Positions 5,451 through 11,749 of a DNA stretch of 11,749 nt are shown piece after piece; positions within the stretch are counted from its first letter, which is position 1, and each line of letters begins with the position of its first letter. The position numbers and the translations under genes were made by a program. The notes beneath the pieces were generated by a model, which made no database searches, was not told where the DNA came from, and was given only the letters and a program-made list of their open reading frames with translations. This DNA comes from Xanthomonas translucens pv. translucens DSM 18974 (GTDB lineage: Bacteria; Pseudomonadota; Gammaproteobacteria; Xanthomonadales; Xanthomonadaceae): assembly GCF_000331775.1 (NCBI RefSeq), contig NZ_CAPJ01000458.1, positions 1 to 11,749 on the forward strand. Direction: 5' to 3'.

Positions 5451-5993
5451 ATGAAGCGATCCAAGCAGGCCGCGCTGTTGCTGATGGGCGCCGCGCCGTT
5501 GCTGTTCACCGCCTGCGAGCGCGAGGCCAAGACCCAGGAGGGGCTGTACACCTCGGTGGAAGCCTGCGCAGAGCAGACCCACGACATCAGCACCTGCCGC
5601 GAGGCATTCAAGCAGGCGCAGCAGCAGGCGGCCGCCCAGGGACCCAAATACGCCAGCCGCGAACAGTGCGCGCAGGAGTATTCGGCCGAGCGCTGCGTGG
5701 AGCAGCGCGACAGTCAGGGGCACTCGTTCATCGGGCCGCTGATGACCGGCTTCTTCCTGTCGCAGATGCTCAACGGCAACCGCATGTCCGGCCTCAACGC
5801 CGCGCCCGCGTACCAGGACCGGCAGAGCCAGTGGCAGCGTCCGGCAACCGGTGCCGGCCCCGGCGCTGCGGCCAGCAGCCTGCGCGGCAACCGGACCATG
5901 ACCCATATCGGCGCAACGCCGCACCGGGCGGTCACGGTGAGCCGCGGCGGTTTCGGCAGCTCCAGCGGCGCGCGCGGCAGCGTCGGCGGCTGA
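5451..5993 (+). CDS. ygiB: DUF1190 (YgiB-like) outer-membrane or periplasmic lipoprotein
   Basis: This 180-residue protein has a lipoprotein signal: MKRSKQ, hydrophobic core about residues 7-20, lipobox-like FTAC with C22 as the lipidated cysteine. The mature part has the DUF1190 pattern: GLYTSVEACAE (31-41), paired cysteines at about 39, 49, 73 and 82 (ACAE, TCRE, QCAQ, RCVE), PKYASREQCAQEY (66-77), GHSFIGPLMTGFFL (90-103) and the C-terminal Gly/Ser-rich VTVSRGGFGSSSG. E. coli YgiB shows the same layout and is also followed by YgiC, which supports the assignment. Its biochemical role is not established. The stop is 40 bp before the next gene, so the two probably form an operon. Confidence 0.9.
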   Translation: MKRSKQAALLLMGAAPLLFTACEREAKTQEGLYTSVEACAEQTHDISTCREAFKQAQQQAAAQGPKYASREQCAQEYSAERCVEQRDSQGHSFIGPLMTGFFLSQMLNGNRMSGLNAAPAYQDRQSQWQRPATGAGPGAAASSLRGNRTMTHIGATPHRAVTVSRGGFGSSSGARGSVGG

Positions 5994-6033
5994 CCGCCGC
6001 GCCTCTCTACGCCCCATCAACCAAGGCAAGCAC

Positions 6034-7215
6034 ATGCAACGCATCGCAATCGTCGAACGCGGCGACTGGCGCGCGCAGGCCGCCGAGTGCGGCTTCCGCT
6101 TCCACACCATCGGTGGCGAACGCTACTGGGACGAACGCGCCTATTACGCTTTCAGCCTGCGCCAGATCGAACACGATCTGGAGGATCCCAGCGCCGAGCT
6201 GCACCAGATGGCGATGGGGCTGGTGGACGAGGTCGTCGCCAGCGAGGAGTTGATGCAGCGCCTGGCGATTGCGCCGGCGTTCCGCGACTGGATCGCCGAG
6301 AGCTGGCGGCGCCGCGATCCGCATCTGTACGGGCGCCTGGACCTGGCCTACAACGGCAGCGGCCCGGCCAAGCTGTACGAACTGAACTACGACACGCCGA
6401 CCTCGCTGTTCGAGTCGGCGTTCTTCCAGTGGCAGTGGCTGGAAGACCAGCGCGCGCAGGGGCGCCTGGCGCACGACGCCGACCAGTTCAATTCGATCCA
6501 CGAGACGCTGGTGGAGCGCTTCGCCGAACTGGCGGCGCAGTTGCCGCCGCCGCTATCCTTCGCCGCGGTGCGCGATTCGGAGGAAGACCAGGGCACGGTC
6601 GCCTATCTGCGCGATTGCGCGGCGCAGGCCGGGGTGTTCGGCGATGCGATCGCGATCGAGGACATCGGCCTGTCCGAGGACGGGCGCTATACGGATCTGG
6701 ATGACGCGGTGATCGGCGCCTTGTTCAAGCTGTATCCGCTGGAAGACCTGTTCGCCGAGCGCTTCGGCCAGGCCCTGCCGGGGTCGGGCCTGCGCCTGCT
6801 GGAGCCGCCGTGGAAGGCGGTGCTGAGCAACAAGGGCATCCTGCCGCTGCTGTGGTCGCGCCATCGCGGCCATCCCAATCTGCTGCCGGCCGCGTTCGAC
6901 GATGGCGCCGCGCTGCCGCCGGGCTGGGTACGCAAACCGCTGCATTCGCGCGAAGGCGCCAACATCGCCCTGCATCTGGCCGACGGGCGCATGCTGCAGA
7001 GCGACGGCCCGTACCAGGGGCCATGCATCGTGCAGCAGGCGCATCCGCTGCCGGCGTTCGACGGCCGCTATCCGATGGTCGGCAGCTGGATCGTCGGCGA
7101 TACCGCGTGCGGCATCGGCATCCGCGAGGACGACGGCCCGATCACCCGCGACAGTGCGCGCTTCGTGCCGCATGCGATCGTCGAACAGGGGCGGCCTGGG
7201 GTGTTGTATGCCTGA
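6034..7215 (+). CDS. ygiC: YgiC-like ATP-grasp enzyme (glutathionylspermidine synthetase family)
   Basis: This 393-residue protein matches the synthetase half of glutathionylspermidine synthase (GSP_synth), a family that joins a carboxylate to an amine using ATP. Conserved blocks are YELNYDTPTSLFES (115-128), FKLYPLEDLF (231-240), LEPPWKAVLSNKGILPLLW (256-274), GWVRKPLHSREGANI (297-311) and GSWIVGDTACGIGIREDDGP (350-369). The N-terminal amidase domain of the bifunctional E. coli Gss is absent, as in E. coli YgiC (386 aa), so this is ligase-only and the true substrate is unknown. The start ATG 6034 has AAGG 7 nt upstream. The pairing with a DUF1190 lipoprotein is conserved in proteobacteria and suggests a joint envelope- or thiol-related task, but this is inference. 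Confidence 0.93.
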   Translation: MQRIAIVERGDWRAQAAECGFRFHTIGGERYWDERAYYAFSLRQIEHDLEDPSAELHQMAMGLVDEVVASEELMQRLAIAPAFRDWIAESWRRRDPHLYGRLDLAYNGSGPAKLYELNYDTPTSLFESAFFQWQWLEDQRAQGRLAHDADQFNSIHETLVERFAELAAQLPPPLSFAAVRDSEEDQGTVAYLRDCAAQAGVFGDAIAIEDIGLSEDGRYTDLDDAVIGALFKLYPLEDLFAERFGQALPGSGLRLLEPPWKAVLSNKGILPLLWSRHRGHPNLLPAAFDDGAALPPGWVRKPLHSREGANIALHLADGRMLQSDGPYQGPCIVQQAHPLPAFDGRYPMVGSWIVGDTACGIGIREDDGPITRDSARFVPHAIVEQGRPGVLYA

Positions 7216-7280
7216 GCGTCTCCAGCCGGGCGCTTGGCCATCCATCACCATGCGGTCGCGCGACGATGACTGGAACCGAG

Positions 7281-7294
7281 GCCCGCGCGCGGGC
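7281..7294. other. GC palindrome between convergent genes
   Basis: GCCCGCGCGCGGGC is a perfect 14-bp palindrome in the 102-bp gap between the ends of the ygiC-like and DUF58 genes. It can fold as GCCCG-CGCG-CGGGC on either strand. It has no T-run, so a shared terminator is only a possibility, and such words are easily found by chance in high-GC DNA. Confidence 0.25.
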
Positions 7295-7317
7295 GCTGCG
7301 GACCGAAACAGACGCGG

Positions 7318-8616
7318 CTACAACAATCCGTCGCGTTTGACCGCGAGATAGCGTTCCACCAACGCGCCCGGCAGTTCCTCGCCGGTGACGTCGAGCACCA
7401 TCACGCCGTGGCTGCGCAGCGCGTCGTGGGCGTCGCCGCGCTGCTGCAGATAGCTCGCCACCGCGCCGGCCTGCACCGCCTGCTGCAGGTCCTGCACGTC
7501 CTGCGCCAGCGCCTGGTCCAGCGCGCGTTCGCGCAGGCTGGCCACGCACACCAGGTGGCGGCGCTGCAGCAGCCGCACCGCGGCGAGCAGGTCTTCGATG
7601 TCCTCGTCGCGCACGTTGCTGACCAGCATCACCAGCGAACGCCGGCGCTGGCGCAGCGACAGGTCGGTGGCCGCGGCCAGGTAATCGGTGGCCACCGCCT
7701 GTGGCTGCAGGTCGTAGCTGGCGCGCAGCAGCGCATCGACCGTGCCCATGCCGCGCTGCGGCGCGACCCAACGTGCGTCGCCGCCGCTGGCCATCAGCCC
7801 CACCGCATCGCCCTGGCGCAGCGCCAGATACGACACCACCAGTGCCGCGTTGAGCACCTGGTCGAAATGCGACAGGCCGTTGTCGCTGGCCATCATCCGC
7901 CGCCCGGTGTCGATCAGCATCAGCAGCTGCTGGTTCTTCTCGTCCTGGTATTCGCGCGAGATCAGCTTGCGCGCGCGCGAGGTGGCCTTCCAGTCGATCT
8001 GGCGCAGGCTGTCGCCGACCCGGTATTCGCGCATCTGGTGGAAGTCGGTGCCTTCGCCGCGGCGCCGCTTCAGGTGCGCGCCGACCAGCCGCGAGGCCTG
8101 TTCGGCGCTGAACAGGGCGAAGCGGGTCAGCGGCGCGAAGTTCGGATACACGCGCACGGTCTGCGCCGCGCCGGCCACGCGCCGCTGCCGCCACAGGCGC
8201 CAGGCCGAGTGCAGGCGCAGGTGCGTGCCGGGAAAGTCGAAGTGGCCGCGCGCGGTCGGGCGCAGCCGGTAGCTGAGGCGGGTTTCGCTGGCGGCGGGCA
8301 GGGTCACGCGGCGCGGCAGGCCCTGCATCCACCAGCCGCCGGGCACCAGATCGAACACGTCCAGCGTCTGCCGCCGCGCGCTGTCGATGCGCAGCCCGGC
8401 CTCGCGCTCCACGCCCAGCGGCAAGGCTTCGGGCAATTCGCGGCGCAGCTGTGGGGTGGGGCTGCGCCACAGCCGCCACGCATCGAGCGCGGCGACCACC
8501 GCGATCGCCGCACCCAGCGCCTGCCACGGCCACAGCGGCAGCAACTCCAGCGCCGTGGCCAGGCCGCACAGCGCCCACAGGCCGAGCAGGGCCAGCAGTG
8601 ACGGGGCGGGTCTCAT
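7318..8616 (-). CDS. DUF58 domain membrane-anchored protein of a MoxR cluster
   Basis: This 432-residue protein starts with two hydrophobic segments (about 5-24 and 28-47), then a cytoplasmic or periplasmic body. The DUF58 signature is clear: GTDFHQMREYRVGDSLRQID (189-208), WKATSRARKLISREYQDE (209-226), then LLMLIDTGRRM (231-241), a vWA-like strand with a degenerate metal site. DUF58 proteins are regularly encoded next to MoxR ATPases and are thought to be clients or adaptors with a vWA-type fold. The ATG at 8616 is preferred over a start at 8715: the longer form would translate the GGGACTC heptamer repeat into a run such as GSESRVPSPG, and the hydrophobic N-terminus sits at 8616. No strong ribosome-binding site precedes it. 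It follows moxR by about 160 bp. Confidence 0.92.
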   Translation of the reverse strand: MRPAPSLLALLGLWALCGLATALELLPLWPWQALGAAIAVVAALDAWRLWRSPTPQLRRELPEALPLGVEREAGLRIDSARRQTLDVFDLVPGGWWMQGLPRRVTLPAASETRLSYRLRPTARGHFDFPGTHLRLHSAWRLWRQRRVAGAAQTVRVYPNFAPLTRFALFSAEQASRLVGAHLKRRRGEGTDFHQMREYRVGDSLRQIDWKATSRARKLISREYQDEKNQQLLMLIDTGRRMMASDNGLSHFDQVLNAALVVSYLALRQGDAVGLMASGGDARWVAPQRGMGTVDALLRASYDLQPQAVATDYLAAATDLSLRQRRRSLVMLVSNVRDEDIEDLLAAVRLLQRRHLVCVASLRERALDQALAQDVQDLQQAVQAGAVASYLQQRGDAHDALRSHGVMVLDVTGEELPGALVERYLAVKRDGLL

Positions 8617-8628
8617 TGGGGGCTCGCC

Positions 8629-8774
8629 GGGACTCGGGACTCGGGACTCCGAACCCGGAACAGCACGGCGCTGCGCGCAACGGAAGTGACGCACCTGCCG
8701 CATGCCGCGTGCCATGCCTGCACACGATCAGCCGCGACCCAGCACCGCGTCCCGCGTTCCGAGTCCCCAGTCCC
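8629..8774. repeat. GGGACTC heptamer repeats in inverted arrangement
   Basis: Three exact tandem GGGACTC copies occupy 8629-8649. At 8761-8774 the reverse form appears as GAGTCCC followed by c-AGTCCC. The inner parts also pair imperfectly: 8643-8661 against 8749-8767 agree at about 16 of 19 positions, leaving roughly 87 bp between. The element fills the gap between moxR and the DUF58 gene and could fold into a long hairpin in the operon transcript. Similar heptameric intergenic repeats occur in xanthomonad genomes. Confidence 0.7.
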
Positions 8775-8779
8775 GCGCC

Positions 8780-9772
8780 TCATTTGCGCGGCGCCTCCAC
8801 CTTCGCCAGCAGTGCGCCCAACGCGTCGTCGGCGCTCTGGCCTTCGATCTGCAGTTCCGGGGCCAGCGCGATGCGGTGGCGCAGTGCCGGCTTGGCGATG
8901 TCGCGGATGTCGTCGGGAGTGACGAAGTCGCGGCCGGACAGCACTGCCTGCGCGCGCGCGGCGCGGATCAGGGCGATGCTGCCGCGCGGGCCGGCGCCGA
9001 GCGCGATGCCCGGCCAGCTGCGGGTGGCGGCGACGATGCGCACCGCGTAGTCGATCACCTGCGGGTCCACCACGATCGCGGCGGTGCCCAACTGCATCGC
9101 CACCACGTCGGCGGCGCCGAGCACGCGCGGCACCTGCGACAGGTCGAAGTCGCCGGCGCTGCGCCCGGTGGTGACCGCTTGCACCATGCGCTTTTCGTCT
9201 TCGAGCTGCGGGTAGTCGATCAGGATCTTCAGCAGGAAACGGTCCAGCTGCGCTTCCGGCAGCGGATAGGTGCCTTCCTGTTCGACCGGGTTCTGCGTGG
9301 CCAGGGCCAGGAACGGCGGTGCCAGCGGGAAGGCTTTCCCCTCGATGGTGACCTGGCCTTCCTGCATCACTTCCAGCAGCGCCGACTGGGTCTTGGCCGG
9401 GGCGCGGTTGATCTCGTCGGCCAGCAGCAGGTGCGTGAACACTGGGCCGCGGCGGATCTTGAAGCTCTCGGTCTTGGGGTCGTACACGGCGTGGCCGCTG
9501 ACGTCGCTGGGCATCAGGTCGGGGGTGAACTGCACGCGTGCGTAGTTCAGCTCCAGCGCCTGCGCCAACGCGCGCACCAGCAGGGTCTTGCCCAGCCCGG
9601 GCACGCCTTCGATCAGTACGTGGCCGCCGGCCAGCAGCGCGATCAGGATCTGCTCGAGCACCTCCGGCTGGCCGATGAAGGCCTGGCCGACCGCGGCGCG
9701 GATCGCCTCGACCCGTTCGATCAGGGCGGGGCCGGTGAGGGGGGCGACGGATGCGGCGGAGGCGGTGGTCAT
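8780..9772 (-). CDS. moxR: MoxR-family AAA+ ATPase
   Basis: This 330-residue protein has the full AAA+ set of the MoxR family: Walker A GVPGLGKT (56-63), the following NYARVQFTPDLMPSDVSG (76-93), Walker B LLLADEINRAP (115-125), sensor 1 ALATQNPVEQEGTYPLPEAQ (156-175), and LDRF with the arginine-finger region (176-179). The C-terminal lid domain includes GAGPRG and VTPDDIRDIA. MoxR proteins use ATP hydrolysis to assemble or activate partner complexes, usually with vWA or DUF58 proteins encoded beside them. The ATG at 9772 overlaps the stop of the preceding DUF4350 gene as ATGA, which indicates translational coupling. A much longer reading of this frame upstream overlaps DUF4350 and is not real. 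Confidence 0.96.
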   Translation of the reverse strand: MTTASAASVAPLTGPALIERVEAIRAAVGQAFIGQPEVLEQILIALLAGGHVLIEGVPGLGKTLLVRALAQALELNYARVQFTPDLMPSDVSGHAVYDPKTESFKIRRGPVFTHLLLADEINRAPAKTQSALLEVMQEGQVTIEGKAFPLAPPFLALATQNPVEQEGTYPLPEAQLDRFLLKILIDYPQLEDEKRMVQAVTTGRSAGDFDLSQVPRVLGAADVVAMQLGTAAIVVDPQVIDYAVRIVAATRSWPGIALGAGPRGSIALIRAARAQAVLSGRDFVTPDDIRDIAKPALRHRIALAPELQIEGQSADDALGALLAKVEAPRK

Positions 9773-10956
9773 AACTGGTTTCTCATCTGGACGAGGAGGC
9801 GAATGCGATCGCGGAAGGCGAGGTGTTGCCTGGGCGCTGGCGCTTGCAGCGCCTGTTCGATCTGCGCCGCCGGCAGGTTCAGGCGTTCGGCGATGGCGGC
9901 GGCTTGCGCAGGGCCTTGCAACGCCGCGGCGAGCGGTGCACGGCGCCGCAGCCGGGTCAGGAATGCCTGGCGCATCGCCGCGTACAGCAGCGCGGACTTG
10001 CCGTAGCGGAACAGGTGCTCGCCGCTGGCGCGCACGTGCTCCAGCAGCGAGCGGCGGTCGCCGGCCGGCGCGGCCTGCAGCGGGCCGAAGCGTTGCATGC
10101 GCGACCACAGCCAGGCCAGCAGCATCAGCAGTGCCGGCAGCCAGGCCAGCCAGCCGCGGGTGAACAGCGTGTACCACAGCGACGGCAGCTCGGCAGAGTA
10201 GATCAGGTACACGCTGCCGTGGCCGTAGTTGGGCGCCAGGATCTGCCGCGCCAGCAGGCGGTGCGGCACGTCGCGCAGGCCGCCGCCCGGCGCGGCGGGC
10301 GCGGCCTCCGGCGTGTCGTCGCGCAAGGGATTGCCGCCGTTGCTGCCGTTCTGCAGGAAGTCCATTTCCGCCAGCAGGTCCACGTTGCCGTCGCCGTACG
10401 GCAGGCGCGCGTAGGCGTAGTCCTCGCTGCCGCCCCACAGGTTGCTCGCCGCGTCCTCGTCGATCTGGAAACGCCGGCCGTTGCAGAACTCGCTGTGCTC
10501 GGGCTGTCCGGGAATGGCCAGTTTCAGGCAGTGCTCCGGCTTGCCGTCCTCCAGCGCGACATCGAGCGCATCGAAGATCGGCAGCTTGGCCGTGGCGCCG
10601 TCCTCGTCGGCCGCCGGCGTGCGCAGGATCAGGTGGCCGCCGCGCTCGACCCAGGCCAGCAGCGCATCGCTGTCGGGCTTGCTCAGCGCACGCGGGTCGC
10701 CGAACAGCAGCACGCTGTCGTGCGGCTGCAGCCGCATCGCCGCCAGGTCCAGGCGCTGCCGCGATTCGGCGCGCACGCCGTCGGCGCGCAGGGTCTGGCG
10801 CAACGCATACAGCGGGTTGTACGCGGCCTCGCCGCGCGGCGGCAGCGCCAGCTCGCGCTCGGCGCGTTCGTAGCGGCCCAGGAACCAGGCCGCCAGCACG
10901 CTGGTCACCAGCAGTCCGAGCAGGAAGATCAGCGCATTGCGCGTGCCGCTGTTCAT
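9769..10956 (-). CDS. DUF4350 membrane protein of the MoxR operon
   Basis: This 395-residue protein has an N-terminal membrane segment (about residues 8-27, LIFLLGLLVTSVLAAWFLG), an extracytoplasmic domain with a DUF4350 look (NPLYALRQTLRADGVRAES, 47-65, then VLLFGDPRALSKPDSDALLA and WVERGGHLILRTP), and a second membrane segment at about 268-286 (GWLAWLPALLMLLAWLWSR). A basic cytoplasmic C-terminus follows (RRSLLEHVRASGEHLFRYGK, RLRRRA). DUF4350 resembles a glutamine-amidotransferase/GATase-like fold that lacks an obvious catalytic site; a binding role is likely but not shown. Start ATG 10956 and stop TGA 9769 both sit in 4-nt ATGA overlaps with the neighbouring genes. A 547-codon reading from 11412 runs through the DUF4129 gene in another frame and is rejected. 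Confidence 0.88.
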   Translation of the reverse strand: MNSGTRNALIFLLGLLVTSVLAAWFLGRYERAERELALPPRGEAAYNPLYALRQTLRADGVRAESRQRLDLAAMRLQPHDSVLLFGDPRALSKPDSDALLAWVERGGHLILRTPAADEDGATAKLPIFDALDVALEDGKPEHCLKLAIPGQPEHSEFCNGRRFQIDEDAASNLWGGSEDYAYARLPYGDGNVDLLAEMDFLQNGSNGGNPLRDDTPEAAPAAPGGGLRDVPHRLLARQILAPNYGHGSVYLIYSAELPSLWYTLFTRGWLAWLPALLMLLAWLWSRMQRFGPLQAAPAGDRRSLLEHVRASGEHLFRYGKSALLYAAMRQAFLTRLRRRAPLAAALQGPAQAAAIAERLNLPAAQIEQALQAPAPRQHLAFRDRIRLLVQMRNQL

Positions 10957-11749
10957 GCGCGCCACCGGTATTGCTGCTGCAGCGCGTCGAGCAAGCCGTC
11001 GAAGGCGTCGTCGTCGGGCAGCCGTGCGGCGTAGGCGGCGTATTGCCAGGTGCGTACCATGCGCGCGAACAGGTCGCGGTCGGCGGCGTCCGGCAGGCGC
11101 CTGGAGGCGCGCAGGCATTGCGCTTCGGTGGCGCCCGGCGGCAGCGCCAGGTTGGCCCGTTCGCACACGGTCGCCACGCTGGCGCGGTACAGCAGCGCCA
11201 GCGCGTCGCGCTGCCTGCCCTCGCGCCATAGCCGGCGCGCGCTGGTGGCGACGTCGTCCGGCAGCGGCTCGGCGCTCAGCACCGGCGCATGCGCCACCGG
11301 CGTTTCGACCGCGGCACGCTTGCGCCCGCTGCCGCGCATCCATGGCAGCCAGTGCCTGGCGGTGAGCAGAAGGACCAGCACCAGCATGCCGGCCAGCAAC
11401 CACATGCCCCATTCGCCGACGAACGCGAACACGGCCGCCACGCTCGCCAGCAAGCCCCTGCCGAAGCGCGGATCGGGCTTGGCGGGATCGGGCTTCTTCT
11501 CGTCGTCGTCGTCGTCGTTGCGGTCGCGCTTCTTCCAGTAGCCGATGCTGCGCTTGCCCGACAGCAGCGGATCTTGGTAAGCGCGGTCGGCGGCGCGGTC
11601 GAAGCGCGCGTCGGCGGCGGGGACGGTGTCGAAGACGTCGTCGAGCGCGACTGGCTCGGGCGCGTCGTCCGCGCTTTTTTCCTGCGCTTTCGCCGGGTCT
11701 TTGATGTCGCCGCCATCGCTGGCGGTTTCCTGCGCCGGTTGCGGCGCCG
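10953..11749 (-). CDS. DUF4129 membrane protein, 5' end outside the window
   Basis: The frame is open to the window edge, so the visible 264 residues are the C-terminal part of a longer protein. The order is a Pro/Ala/Asp/Lys-rich low-complexity stretch, a segment with FDRAADRAYQDPLLSGKRSI and GYWKKRDRN, a run of five Asp, then KPDPAKPDPRFGRG. A membrane segment follows (AAVFAFVGEWGMWLLAGMLV region, translated from about 11390-11440). The C-terminal DUF4129 domain is LWREGRQRDALALLYRAS, LALPPGATEAQCLR and ARMVRTWQYAAYAARLPDD. A TTG start at 11453 is not needed because coding clearly continues upstream. DUF4129 genes are common in MoxR clusters, often with further membrane proteins before them. 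It ends in an ATGA overlap with the DUF4350 gene. Confidence 0.9.
   Translation of the reverse strand, partial: APQPAQETASDGGDIKDPAKAQEKSADDAPEPVALDDVFDTVPAADARFDRAADRAYQDPLLSGKRSIGYWKKRDRNDDDDDEKKPDPAKPDPRFGRGLLASVAAVFAFVGEWGMWLLAGMLVLVLLLTARHWLPWMRGSGRKRAAVETPVAHAPVLSAEPLPDDVATSARRLWREGRQRDALALLYRASVATVCERANLALPPGATEAQCLRASRRLPDAADRDLFARMVRTWQYAAYAARLPDDDAFDGLLDALQQQYRWRA

Noticed and set aside
8617..8715. Upstream start for the DUF58 gene adding 33 residues
   Set aside because: The added part is translated intergenic heptamer repeat and would precede the natural hydrophobic N-terminus.
9769..11412. 547-codon frame including DUF4350
   Set aside because: The upstream half overlaps the DUF4129 gene in another frame; the real start is the coupled ATG at 10956.

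Overview
The window looks like a Xanthomonas (or very close Xanthomonadaceae) chromosome. The main reason is its layout: a divergent integron sits directly beside ilvD. This is the known location of the xanthomonad chromosomal integron, and ilvD and its neighbours have the high-GC coding style of that group. The species cannot be fixed from the sequence alone.

Positions 1-2240 are a cassette array read on the minus strand, visibly more A+T-rich than the rest. Three well-formed 60-bp attC sites (303-362, 643-702, 1529-1588), one decayed attC (about 103-149) and an attI core (2233-2250) delimit the cassettes. In order from attI they are a HEPN/AbiU2-like protein, a PIN-domain (DUF4935-like) protein, a 78-residue single-pass membrane protein, a roughly 200-bp cassette with no convincing gene, and the edge of another. 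The integrase gene intI (2327-3155, plus strand) is broken by an internal out-of-frame deletion that removed the first catalytic arginine region, so the array is probably frozen unless an integrase acts in trans. The two cassettes nearest attI both belong to nuclease families tied to phage defence or toxin activity.

Positions 3303-5141 (minus) encode dihydroxy-acid dehydratase, a core enzyme of branched-chain amino acid synthesis. Divergent from it, 5451-7215 (plus) carries a two-gene unit for a DUF1190 lipoprotein (YgiB-like) and an ATP-grasp glutathionylspermidine-synthetase-like enzyme (YgiC-like).

Convergent with that unit is a minus-strand MoxR-type operon that enters from the right edge: DUF4129 membrane protein (5' partial), DUF4350 membrane protein, MoxR AAA+ ATPase, DUF58 protein. 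The first three are joined by 4-nt ATGA overlaps. The DUF58 gene follows after about 160 bp holding GGGACTC heptamer repeats in inverted arrangement. Such clusters are thought to act as membrane-associated chaperone/assembly modules; the exact client is not visible here.
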